Shown here: positions 12,201 to 23,225 of the stretch, in pieces
Layout of the letters: every line of letters begins with the position of its first letter
How positions within the stretch are numbered: position 1 is the first letter of the stretch
Assembly (NCBI GenBank): GCA_963556145.1
Contig: OY744465.1
Coordinates: 3,162,001 to 3,226,000 of the forward strand
DNA: 64,000 bases
Reading direction: 5' to 3'
Origin: Hygrocybe punicea
Lineage: Eukaryota > Basidiomycota > Agaricomycetes > Agaricales > Hygrophoraceae
Translations under genes and position numbers: made by a program
Notes under the pieces: model-generated
What the model was told of the DNA's origin: nothing
What the model saw: the letters and a program-made list of their open reading frames with translations, nothing else
Databases searched by the model: none

Positions 12201-12288
12201 AAAGCTAAGCACAATTCACTTCAACAGGCCAGTCTTGGTTTTGTGGCCGCAAAAGGAAGCTCACCAGTAAAGCAAAATTTGAAACGTA
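9201..12288 (+). pseudogene. G1, linker and PIF1-helicase half (broken, truncated)
   Basis: Continuation of G1 after B1. An acidic linker (many D/E/S/N, about 9300-9640) is followed by a conserved LPRRDRGDREYYC block. The PIF1-type helicase then shows Walker A GGMGGTGKSQ (about 10535-10565), GPTGTSAALLGGSTYHS, Walker B YIFIDEVSML (about 10763-10790), AGDFAQLPPV, and the late motifs TAHASQGKTRPYN and YTALSRS. Breaks are TGA at 9919 at an Arg position, a frame change near 10935 and another near 12130. After about 12288 the sequence jumps to the Rep part of a second gene, so the C-terminal protease-like domain is missing. I infer a dead copy. Confidence 0.85.
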
Positions 12289-13897
12289 CTTACAAAGATT
12301 CAACTCAAACCTTGCCTGATACACCACCACCTCTGTGCAATGACAAACATGAAGACATGAATGATCAATCTGAATGCATTGAATGCAAGAATGTTGAGTC
12401 ATGGTGGAACCGATTTAGAAACACTGTGGATGATTTGATACTTCACTCCAATGTTCATAATTGTGGTAGATACAAGTCTAATGCTGAAAAAGTCAACAGA
12501 AAAGACAGACCCACCTGCATGAACAAACATGGAAAATGCAAAGCTAGATTTCCAAGACCATTGTTTGAATCCACTCAAGTTGACCCAAAGACCGGTGCTC
12601 TGAATGTAAAAAAGGGTGAAGCATGGATCAACACCTTAACCCCACTTGTAACATTTCTATTACGCTGCAACACTGATATCACAAGTCTTCTATCTGGCAC
12701 AACAATCAAGGCGATTGTAGCATACATATCTGACTATATAACTAAACCAGGACTAAAAACTTATAGCATATTTGATACTATCAGAAGTGTATTTGACAGA
12801 AATTCTGAGATGCTTGGTGGATCAATGCAGAGAAAAGAAAAAGCCAGAAAATTAATTACACAAATTATCAATACATTAACAGCCAAACTGGAAATAGGTG
12901 GACCCATGTCAGCTCTATATTTGCTGGGCAATCCTGATCATTACACTAGCCACAAGTTTATTCCTGTGTATTGAAAAAATTATGTCAGAGAAGTGTTGAA
13001 TGCTTGAAAAACAGATGGTGATATGAAAATGTCAAGTAAGCCAGACAGAGTAGTACTCCAAATTCAGCAAGGCACATTTGTTGGAACATCAGTGGTGCAT
13101 GATTACATTTACAGGCCACAAAAGTTTGAGGATATCACTCTATATGAATGGATTCAATGTGCCAAAAAAGTTAAAATCCAAACAAAAATAGTTCATGATG
13201 AAATTCACAGTGAAGATGAATTACTTTTAGAGTCAGCATTACAAGATTCAGCTACTACTTGTGGTTTTAAAGCATCAGCTACTACTCATTATGAATATGA
13301 TATTGATTCTGATGACCTCAACATTGATGAGAATAACACATTATTTGATCAAGACATTGATGATTATGCAGATGACACAGAAAGTATGCATTCTGAAAAT
13401 CTAGAACACATATTGTTTTTGCAAGATCATCCTCTCCATGAAACACATTGCATTGACTTCAATGAAAAATATGATTTGGTTCCAAATTTCATTGGTGGTT
13501 CACTTCCCAGACGTGACAGAGGAGATAGAGAATATTATTGCACAACCATGTTAACATTGTTCAAACCATGGAGATCTGGTCATGACTGGAAATTAGGGGA
13601 GCAATCTTGGGATGAAGCATTTGACACTCACGAATTTACAAAAAGGCAAATACCAATCATGGACCATTTCAATTTGAGATATGAATGCAATGATGCCAGA
13701 GATGATTTTTCAGCCCAACTAAAAAAGGGTGAAATGTTACCAGATGGCACATGCCCACAGTTTATGACTGGAGACATGATATCACATCTCGATGATGACT
13801 ACAGTCAAAATGGTGAAGACATAGATTATGCAGCAGATGGTCAAGATGATCAAGATGGAGAATATGATCTAAACAAATACACTGACCTTGGAAGTCA
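12289..13897 (+). pseudogene. G2, Rep C-terminal part and linker (5'-truncated, broken)
   Basis: It begins in the middle of the Rep domain (YKDSTQTLPDTPPP...), fused directly to the tail of G1. It contains the conserved CMNKHGKCKARFPR block, the two-tyrosine motif YISDYITK, the CHKF/HYTSHKF block and the acidic linker. Two Trp codons have become TGA (12972 and 13005). The HUH motif is missing because of the truncation. The frame runs into A4 at 13897 and resumes at 14971 with ...GSH then GRLIKAQ..., so A4 is a clean insertion. Confidence 0.85.
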
Positions 13898-14970
13898 TTA
13901 CGAGTTCTTTTAATTTATTAAAAGACTCGTTCTTTATCAGACCTGGTTCAGTGAGGGTTCGTAATTAATTAATTAATTTAATTAATGAAGTTGATCGTGT
14001 GTAGGGGACTTTTTTTTTGGGCAAAAGATATGATTCTAGTTGCTATACTGAAAAATAACATGTGGTCCTAGCCATGTGTGGACAAGCTTATATAAGCATC
14101 CAAATATGGGTTGCCTCAGAAAAGACACATTACCTTCAAATTATATTCAAAATATTCATACTGACTTTAATTCTTATCGGAATCAGCTGAAAATTGAACT
14201 GCTGACTAATATAACCATTTCAGGCAAGGTGTGACAGGCACATGTGACCGATCTAACCATATAAGGCAATTTCTGATATTGTATAGCAAATTTTTTACTG
14301 ATCACAATAGTGACAGTCACATGTGACCAGTCTAACCATATAAGGCAATTTGACACTATAAATGCTAAATTTTGAGCTGATCACAGGAGTTCTAGTCACA
14401 TGTGACCATTGTTACTATATATGGAAATATGAGCCATATAAGCAGAAATGAGCTTAACTCGGATAATATATTGATATTTTTACTTAAAACATAAAATTCA
14501 ATGTTAAAAGAAAAAAGACTTTGTTCATGCTATATATAACATCAGCCCAATCATCAAACACAGCTGTCTTCATGTTGTCATCTGTTGTACAGCATACAAG
14601 GTCCTGGAGAAGGTAAGTCAATTATTATTATAATGTTTAGGAGGCAGTTGTATTTGTCAGTTGACCTATTGCCTCCTCAACATTTCTTTTCTGGCTGAGA
14701 ATATTATATAATGATACAGCACAGAAGACATAACAGTAAGAGAGGAGGTTGATGAACACTCAAGACACTTTATGTAGTTTATTTTTTCTACTTTTCATAT
14801 TGCTGAGGTGAGAGATGGGCTTATTAGAACAATTGGCATTATACAACATATGCTATGTATCTTATACCATATGTAACATGCTTTATGCAATTGTTTACTT
14901 CGTCATGGAAGTGGAGAGGGGAAAAAAAGAACTCGTTCATGCCATGCGCAGCACTGGCCCACTAAACAAG
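13898..14970 (-). mobile_element. A4: non-autonomous family-A element, reversed (1073 bp)
   Basis: On the plus strand it starts TTACGAGTTC with the hairpin and ends CTAAACAAG. Removing it rejoins the G2 codons GGA AGT CA|T GGC exactly, with no target duplication. It has the GTCACATGTGAC modules and the AATT microsatellite, but fewer modules than A3. No gene. Confidence 0.93.
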
Positions 14971-17691
14971 TGGCAGATTGATCAAAGCACAAATGGAATC
15001 TACAGAAAATGTTGTTAGACATGTGGGTTGGTTAGATGATTGTCCAGAAGGCAATGTAGCAGTGAACATATATCCACTTGATGTGGAAGTGCATAAGTCA
15101 GCATCTCAATGGAAATCTGCAGTTCAAGACAAAAGACAACAAATTCTTGAAGAACGTAACCAGAATATTCCTTCAAAGTCACATAAACAATATAAACAAT
15201 ATTCAGACCCCAATGAAAATAATGTAATGGTTGTTGATCAGTCATACTTTATGCACAATTTCAAAGCAGAGAATGCACACAGGCAGCTGTTAATTGACAC
15301 TACTGTTCACAATTTCTACTTGAATACAGAACAAGATACGGCATTCAGAATTATTGCAAACCATGCTTCATCTTGTAATGAACAACTAAAAATGCATATT
15401 GGAGGCATGGCTGGTACTGGAAAATCACAAGTGATCAAAGCTGTTGTTAGTTTTTTTAAAGCTGCAAATGAGTCTTACAAATTTGTTATCCTTGGTCCAA
15501 CTGGAACATCGGCTGTATTACAAAATGGTTCCACATATCATTACTTCTTAGGCATTAATCCAAATTCATCTGGCAAAAATGAAGCCACCAACATTGCTCA
15601 GCTCAAGGCCAGATTAGAAGGAGTTGACTACATATTCATTGATGAGGTTTCAATGATATCTTGCCATGACTTGTATAAAATCAGTGCTAAACTTGCGAAA
15701 GCAACAAACATTCATGACCTGCCATTTGGTGGGATAAACATGATATTTGCTGGAGACTTTGGACAATTGCCACCTGTTGGAGGATCAGCATTGTATAGTG
15801 GAACAGTTGGCACACAAGCACATTCTGGATTAACACCATATGCTCAGGAAACCGCTGTTGGCAAAGCGCTTTGGCATCAGGTAACAACAGTTGTTATTCT
15901 CAGAGAAAACATGAGACAAAAGACCCAAACTCCCCAAGATGCAATATTCAGAACTGCATTGGTCAATATGCGATATGGAAAGTGTACTCCAAATGACATT
16001 ATATTTTTGAGAAGCCGGATTGCAGGAAAAAGACCTGATCAACCTAATGTTGCCTCTAAGAATTTCAGAAATGTCCCAATCATCTGCGGCATTCACTCTC
16101 AAAAGGATCAGATCAATTTGCTTGGCTGTGAAAGATTTGCCAAAGACACAAACCAGAAATTAATCAACTTTTATTCTATTGACAGATGGGGAAAGGAAAA
16201 GGATGTATCTATCAGAAATAAATCAAAAGGCAAATCAAAAGCACTTCATGAATCTGGTGAGATAGACTTTGATACTCAAAGAGAAATATGGAAGGTGCAC
16301 CATGGTGGAACAAAAAACTTTGCTGGTAAATTATCCTTGTGTGTTGGAATGCCAGTCATGCTTAGAAACAATGATGCAACTGAACTTTGCATTACCAAGG
16401 GACAAGAAGGATTTGTTGTTGGTTGGCAGTCTTCAAAAGCTGATCATGGAAAGCGTGTACTGGACACAGTGTTCATTGAGCTTCTGAATCCACCAAAGCT
16501 TGTGCAGATTCCTTCTCTGCCAGACAATGTTGTGCCAATTGTAAAAAATACCAAGACAGTTCAGTATTTCCCAGTGATTTAAAAGAGAGAATAGAAAGAC
16601 AACAGGTTTGGGTGTTGCAAAATTTTGCAATGACTGCACATGCCGCTCAAGGAAAGACAAGGCCATACAATGTTTTGCATCTAAACAGTTGCTTTTCACA
16701 CATGGCATATTATTCATCATTGTCTAGACGTGCTACTGCGGCTGGCACTGTAATCATACAAGGATTTGACAATAGGATGATCACAAGAGGATGCTCTGGA
16801 TATCTTAGACAAGAATTTAGAGAACAAGAACTGCTTGATGACATCACTAGAATGAGATATGAAGGCACATTGCCAGAACATATTGTACAAGATGTCCGGT
16901 CATCAATGATTCAAAAGTTTCAACAATGTAAAGGCACTGGATATGTTCCGTCTAAAACTGATGCAGCTTTGAAGTGGTCAGAAAGTGATCCCCTGGTGAT
17001 TGCTCCTGTGAAAGTCAGTCCATGGCAGATCATTGAGAAGAACAAAAATAGGCAAGCAACCATGTCAATTTCAACTCCTTTTATCCCTGCAAAAGGATCT
17101 GTTCCACTTTTGTCGAGGAAGCATTTGATTGAAACTTGTGAACTGCTAGCAGCTAAGAGACAACGAACAGATATGTCAACTTCCCCTGCAGGTTTGCCGT
17201 GGGATGAAAACAATTACAGTTGTGCATATGATTCTATCCTGGTTATCTTGTTTGATCTCTGGAAGGAAAACCATATAGCATGGTCTGAAGTATTTCATGA
17301 TATGAATGATTATCTGGCTACTTTATCTGATGGCTTCTCAGATATATTGAAAGGCAATATGACATTTGTGCAACTCAGAAATGAATTAAGGGCTATTTTG
17401 CATGATAAGCATCCTGAGACATATCTAATGGGACCTGTTGGAATTAGTGTTACAACTCTAGCCATGGAGTTTTTACACGTAGACACTGCAGTCACATCTT
17501 CTCAGCATCAATGTACAAGGTGTAAATTTGCTGAAAAACCAGTGGATAATCAACTTGGTTATGTTTTACATGGAGAAACTTCAGTTCAAGGGTCTACTAT
17601 GAATTGGATTGAAACATTGTCCCAACAAACACATCAAAGGTGTTCTAAGTGTCAATCTGCTATGCAACAAATCTTATTCTACTTGTTTAGT
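14971..17691 (+). pseudogene. G2, PIF1 helicase and start of protease-like C-terminus
   Basis: Helicase motifs: Walker A GGMAGTGKSQ (about 15402-15430), GPTGTSAVLQNGSTYH, Walker B YIFIDEVSMI, AGDFGQLPPV, TAHAAQGKTRPYN, and SSLSRR. A 4-bp deletion near 16565 shifts the frame. The following frame (16612 on) carries helicase motifs V-VI and then the C-terminal domain: GLPWDENNYSCAYDS with the candidate catalytic Cys codon at 17221-17223, CTRC (about 17515) and RCSKC (about 17640). The gene stops at A2, within ...QQILFY. The missing end (NEVPP homologue) lies reversed at 21571-21865, displaced by an inversion. This is the only copy in the window with the Cys intact. Confidence 0.88.
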
Positions 17692-19025
17692 GGGCCAGTG
17701 CTGCACATGGCATGAACGAGTTCTTTTTTTCCCCTCCTCACTTTCATCATAGCACCCTCTCACCATAGCAACATAAAAATAGAAGAAAAAACCTGCATAG
17801 CATGTCTCAACTTCCTCTCCCACTGTCATGTCTTCTTTACTTCATCATTATGCAATACTCTCAGCCAAAAAAGAGAGCAACACAATACATCAACTGTCAA
17901 ATACAACTGTCTTTAAACAGTATGATAACAATTGACTTACATTTGCTAAACTCTACTTCTCCATAACTTTGCTGCACAACAGATGATAACATGAAGACAG
18001 CTGTACTTGAGTAGACCAATGTTGCATATGACATGAACAAAGTCTTGTTTCTATTATTGAATTTTTATTTGTATGATTATTACAAACATCAATAAGTGAT
18101 TTTGCTTGAAATATATAATTAGTATATAATATATACAGCGATATCACATTGAATTATATGTTTTAAGTAAAAATATCATTATATCATCTGAGTTACACTA
18201 ATTTCTGCTTATATGGCTGATATTTCTATATATAGTAACAGTGGTCACATGTGACTATGACTCCTGTGATCACCTTGAAATTTAGGATATATGGTGTAAA
18301 ATTGCCTTATATGGTTAGACTGGTCACATGTGACTATTACCATTGCGATCAGCAAAAAATTTGCTATACAATATCAGAAATTGCCTTATATGGTTAGAGT
18401 GGTCACATGTGACTGTCACATCTGACCCGAAATGATAATATTAGGCAGCAGTTCAATTTTCAGCTGAATCTGATAAGAATTAAGGCCAGGATAAATATTT
18501 TGAATATAATTGTATTTGTGTAATGAATATGATGAGCAGTATGTGATTTAGCATATATTACGCAAATTACCATGTATGGTTAGACTGGTCACATGTGACT
18601 GTCACCATTGTGATCAGTAAAAAATTTGCTATACAATATCAGAAATTGCCTTATATGGTTAGACTGGTCACATGTGACTGACACACCTTGCCCGAAATGT
18701 TTATATTAGTCAGCAGTTCAATTTTCAGCTAATTCCGATGAGAACTGAAGGGTGTATGAATATTTTGAATATAATTGGGAGGTAATTTGTCTTGTGTAAG
18801 ACATCCCATATTTGGATGCTTATGTAAGCCACTCCAAACATGGCCCAGATTTTATGTTACATTCCAACATAAGGAGTAGAATCATATCTCCTGCCCAAAA
18901 AAAATTTCTCTATAGGCGATGCAAAAACATTAATGAATTAATGAATTAATGAATTAATTAATTATGAACCTTCACTGAACCAGGTCTGATAAAGAACGAG
19001 TCTTTTAATAAATTAAAAGAACTCG
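17692..19025 (+). mobile_element. A2: non-autonomous family-A element (1334 bp), flanks do not match each other
   Basis: It starts CTTGTTTAGTGGGCC and ends in the family-A hairpin, but the final TAA is missing (…AACTCG then CAATATTCAG). The left flank is the QQILFY site near the G2 C-terminus. The right flank is the QYSDP site upstream of the helicase of another copy (G3). It contains five GTCACATGTGAC palindromes. No gene. The mismatch of flanks is discussed as an inversion with A5. Confidence 0.88.
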
Positions 19026-19608
19026 CAATATTCAGACCACAATGAACATAATGTGATGGTTATTGACCAGTCATACTTTATGCACAATTTCAAAGCAGAG
19101 AATACACAAAGACAGCTGTTGATTGACAACACTACTGTTCAACAATTCCACTTGAATACAGAACAAGATAGGGCATTCAGAATTATTGCAAACCATGCTT
19201 CATCATGTAGTGAACAATTAAAAATGCATATTGGAGGCATGGCTGGCACTGGAAAATCACAAGTGATCAAAGCTGTTGTTAGTTTTTTTAAAGCTGCAAA
19301 TGAGTCTTACAAATTTGTTATCCTTGGTCCAACTGGAACATCGGCTGCATTACAGAATGGTTCCACATATCATTAATTACTTCTTGGGCATTAATCCAAA
19401 CTCATCTGGCAAAAATGAAGCCACCAACATTGCTCAGCTTAAGGCCAGATTAGAAGGAGTTGACTACATATTCATTGATGAGGTTTCAATGATATCTTGC
19501 CATGACTTGTATAAAATCAGTGCCAAACTTGCGAAAGCAACAAACATTCATGACCTGCCATTTGGTGGGATAAACATAATATTTGCTGGAGACTTTGCAC
19601 AATTGCCA
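19026..19608 (+). pseudogene. G3, helicase fragment, first part
   Basis: Homologous to G2 15190-15780: DQSYFMHNFKAEN, Walker A GGMAGTGKSQ, GPTGTSAALQNGSTYH, then a 4-bp insertion near 19375 that gives a stop and frame change, then Walker B YIFIDEVSMI and AGDFAQLP. Interrupted by A3 at 19609. Fragment only. Confidence 0.88.
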
Positions 19609-20888
19609 CTTGTTTAGAGGGCCAATGCTTCGCATGGCATGAACGAGTTCTTCTTTTCCTCTCCTCACTTTCATCATAGCAACCTCTCACCATAGCAATA
19701 TAAAAAGTAAAAAAAATAAAACTGCAATATTCTCAGCCAAAAAAGAGAGCAACACAATACATCAACTGTCAAATACAACTGTCTTTAAACAGTATGATAA
19801 CAATTGACTTACATTTGCTAAACTCTACTTCTCCATAACTTTGCTGCACAACAGATGATAACATGAAGACAGCTGTACTTGAGTAGACCAATGTTGCATA
19901 TGACATGAACAAAGTCTTGTTTCTATTATTGAATTTTTATTTGTATGATTATTACAAACATCAATAAGTGATTTTGCTTGAAATATATAATTAGTATATA
20001 ATATATACAGCGATATCACATTGAATTATATGTTTTAAGTAAAAATATCATTATATCATCTGAGTTACACTAATTTCTGCTTATATGGCTGATATTTCTA
20101 TATATAGTAACAGTGGTCACATGTGACTATGACTCCTGTGATCACCTTGAAATTTAGGATATATGGTGTAAAATTGCCTTATATGGTTAGACTGGTCACA
20201 TGTGACTATTACCATTGCGATCAGCAAAAAATTTGCTATACAATATCAGAAATTGCCTTATATGGTTAGAGTGGTCACATGTGACTGTCACATCTGACCC
20301 GAAATGATAATATTAGGCAGCAGTTCAATTTTCAGCTGAATCTGATAAGAATTAAGGCCAGGATAAATATTTTGAATATAATTGTATTTGTGTAATGAAT
20401 ATGATGAGCAGTATGTGATTTAGCATATATTACGCAAATTACCATGTATGGTTAGACTGGTCACATGTGACTGTTACCATTGCGATCAGCAAAAAATTTG
20501 GTATATAATATCAAAAAGTACCCTATATGGTTAGACTGGTCACATGTGACTGTCACACCTTGCCCGAAATGTTTATATTAGTCAGCAGTTCAATTTTCAG
20601 CTAATTCCGATGAGAACTGAAGGGTGTATGAATATTTTGAATATAATTGGGAGGTAATTTGTCTTGTGTAAGACATCCCATATTTGGATGCTTATGTAAG
20701 CCACTCCAAACATGGCCCCGATTTTATGTTACATTCCAGCATAAGAAGTAGAATCATATCTCTTGCCCAAAAAAAATTTCTCTATAGGCGATGCAAAAAC
20801 ATTAATTAATTAATTAATTAATTATGAACCTTCACTGAACCAGGTCTGATAAAGAACGAGTCTTTTAATAAATTAAAAGAACTCGTAA
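19609..20888 (+). mobile_element. A3: non-autonomous family-A element (1280 bp)
   Basis: It starts CTTGTTTAGAGGGCC and ends CTCGTAA at 20888. Left flank TTGCCA and right flank CCTGTTGG join to the uninterrupted helicase sequence TTGCCACCTGTTGG seen at 15765, so insertion was between A and C with no duplication. GTCACATGTGAC begins at 20116, 20195, 20274, 20460 and 20539 (spacings 79, 79, 186, 79). Best complete reference copy of family A in the window. Confidence 0.94.
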
Positions 20889-21327
20889 CCTGTTGGAGGA
20901 TCAGCATTGTATAGTGGAACAGTTGGCACACAAGCACATTCTGGATTAACACCATATGCTCAAGAAACCACTGTTGGCAAAGCACTTTGGCATCAGGTAA
21001 CCACTGTTGTTATTCTCAGAGAAAACATGAGACAAAAGACTCAAACTTCCCAAGATGTAAAGTTCAGAACTGCATTGGTCAATATGCGCTATGGAATGTG
21101 TACTCCAAATGATATTATATTTTTGAGAAGCCGAATTGCAGGAAAAAGACCTGATCAACCTAATGTTGCCTCAAAGAATTTCAGAAATGTCCCAATCATC
21201 TGTGGCATTCACTCTCAAAAGGATCAGATCAATCTACTTGGCTGTGAAAGATTTGCAAAAGACACAAACCAGAAATTAATCAACTTTTATTCCATTGACA
21301 GATGGGGAAAGGAAAAGGATGCATCTA
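20889..21327 (+). pseudogene. G3, helicase fragment, second part
   Basis: Resumes the helicase frame after A3: SALYSGTVGTQAHSGLTPYAQE, LRENMRQKTQT, RSRIAGKRPDQPNVASKN, and DRWGKEKDAST. It ends where another element's CTTG terminus begins (21328), at the position where G2 reads VSIRNKSKG. Fragment only. Confidence 0.85.
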
Positions 21328-21865
21328 CTTGTTTAGAGGGCCAGTGCTTCGCATGGCATGAACGAGTTCTTCCCAAAGTTCCAATCTTTTCCCTGAATTG
21401 ATTCACTGCCACCTCATAAATCATATGGAGCAAGACTAAGCCCGCCAAACCCACCCATTATTCTAGTGCAAAAGTTATAAATGTAGACTTGCTGAGCCCA
21501 ACCACTTTTTATTTTATATATCATATACATATTGAGATAATTTTGGCCACCCACCCACCCACACATGACTTTAAGCATATATTGCCAGCACAAGATACTT
21601 GTCTCTGCATTGTCTAACATCAGGATCAGATGATTGATCAAGCATACCATCATATGAACAAGTATTTCCAGTAATCATACCATCATGAAACCAAACCTTC
21701 TTGTTTGCACTTATGAATCTACTGGTGAAATGATATTGGCCATGATAAACAATTCCTTTCAACCTCAATGACTTGATCCCTTTGTCAGTCTCAAACTCAA
21801 GTGTATGACTGGTCTCAATATCCATGAGTGGATATTCCAAAACAAGCACAGGTGGCACTTTATTG
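21328..21865 (-). pseudogene. CTTG terminus plus last 95 codons of a family-A Rep-helicase gene
   Basis: On the minus strand the frame 21858-21571 reads PPVLVLEYPLMD..., GIVYHGQYHFTSRF, VWFHDGM, and ends ...VLAIYA stop. This is the His/Asp box of the protease-like domain. About 240 bp of untranslated sequence follows, then the element terminus (reverse complement of CTTGTTTAGAGGGCC at 21328). So the gene reads toward the CTTG end. The upstream boundary at 21865 is the exact complement of the break at the end of G2, so this is most likely the missing tail of G2. Confidence 0.85.
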
Positions 21866-23225
21866 TTACGAGTTCTTTTAATTTATTAAAAGACTCGTTC
21901 TTTAAATTTATTAAAAGACTCGTTCTTTATCAGACCTGGTTCAGTGAAGGTTCATAATTAATTAATTAATTAATTAATGTTTTTGCATCGCCTATAGAGA
22001 AATTTTTTTTGGGCAAGAGATATGATTCTACTTCTTATGCTGGAATGTAACATAAAATCGGGGCCATGTTTGGAGTGGCTTACATAAGCATCCAAATATG
22101 GGATGTCTTACACAAGACAAATTACCTCCCAATTATATTCAAAATATTCATACACCCTTCAGTTCTCATCGGAATTAGCTGAAAATTGAACTGCTGACTA
22201 ATATAAACATTTCGGGCAAGGTGTGACAGTCACATGTGACCAGTCTAACCATATAGGGTACTTTTTGATATTATATACCAAATTTTTTGCTGATCGCAAT
22301 GGTAACAGTCACATGTGACCAGTCTAACCATACATGGTAATTTGCGTAATATATGCTAAATCACATACTGCTCATCATATTCATTACACAAATACAATTA
22401 TATTCAAAATATTTATCCTGGCCTTAATTCTTATCAGATTCAGCTGAAAATTGAACTGCTGCCTAATATTATCATTTCGGGTCAGATGTGACAGTCACAT
22501 GTGACCACTCTAACCATATAAGGCAATTTCTGATATTGTATAGCAAATTTTTTGCTGATCGCAATGGTAATAGTCACATGTGACCAGTCTAACCATATAA
22601 GGCAATTTTACACCATATATCCTAAATTTCAAGGTGATCACAGGAGTCATAGTCACATGTGACCACTGTTACTATATATAGAAATATCAGCCATATAAGC
22701 AGAAATTAGTGTAACTCAGATGATATAATGATATTTTTACTTAAAACATATAATTCAATGTGATATCGCTGTATATATTATATACTAATTATATATTTCA
22801 AGCAAAATCACTTATTGATGTTTGTAATAATCATACAAATAAAAATTCAATAATAGAAACAAGACTTTGTTCATGTCATATGCAACATTGGTCTACTCAA
22901 GTACAGCTGTCTTCATGTTATCATCTGTTGTGCAGCAAAGTTATGGAGAAGTAGAGTTTAGCAAATGTAAGTCAATTGTTATCATACTGTTTAAAGACAG
23001 TTGTATTTGACAGTTGATGTATTGTGTTGCTCTCTTTTTTGGCTGAGAGTATTGCATAATGATGAAGTAAAGAAGACATGACAGTGGGAGAGGAAGTTGA
23101 GACATGCTATGCAGGTTTTTTCTTCTATTTTTATGTTGCTATGGTGAGAGGTTGCTATGATGAAAGTGAGGAGGGGAAAAAAAGAACTCGTTCATGCCAT
23201 GCGCAGCACTGGCCCACTAAACAAG
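21866..23225 (-). mobile_element. A5: non-autonomous family-A element, reversed (1360 bp), with duplicated hairpin arm
   Basis: From TTACGAG (21866) to CTAAACAAG (23225). The hairpin end carries a tandem duplication of about 25 bp, so TTTATTAAAAGACTCGTTC occurs twice. The two flanks belong to different sites of the Rep-helicase gene: the protease-like C-terminus on the left (21865) and the Rep block LVTFLL on the right (23226). Otherwise it resembles A3, with five GTCACATGTGAC palindromes. Confidence 0.9.

Noticed and set aside
12153..12974. A genuine fusion gene
   Set aside because: It joins a late part of one Helitron gene to a middle part of another and lacks a proper start; it is a rearrangement scar.
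17953..18147. 64-codon frame (minus strand) found identically at 19825-20019 and 22760-22954
   Set aside because: Identity only reflects near-identical A copies; the frame is AT-rich, lies at no fixed regulatory position and is absent as a full frame from A1.
20100..20560. CRISPR-like array
   Set aside because: The regular 79-bp spacing comes from tandem duplication of the whole unit, not from short repeats with unique spacers, and the genome is eukaryotic.
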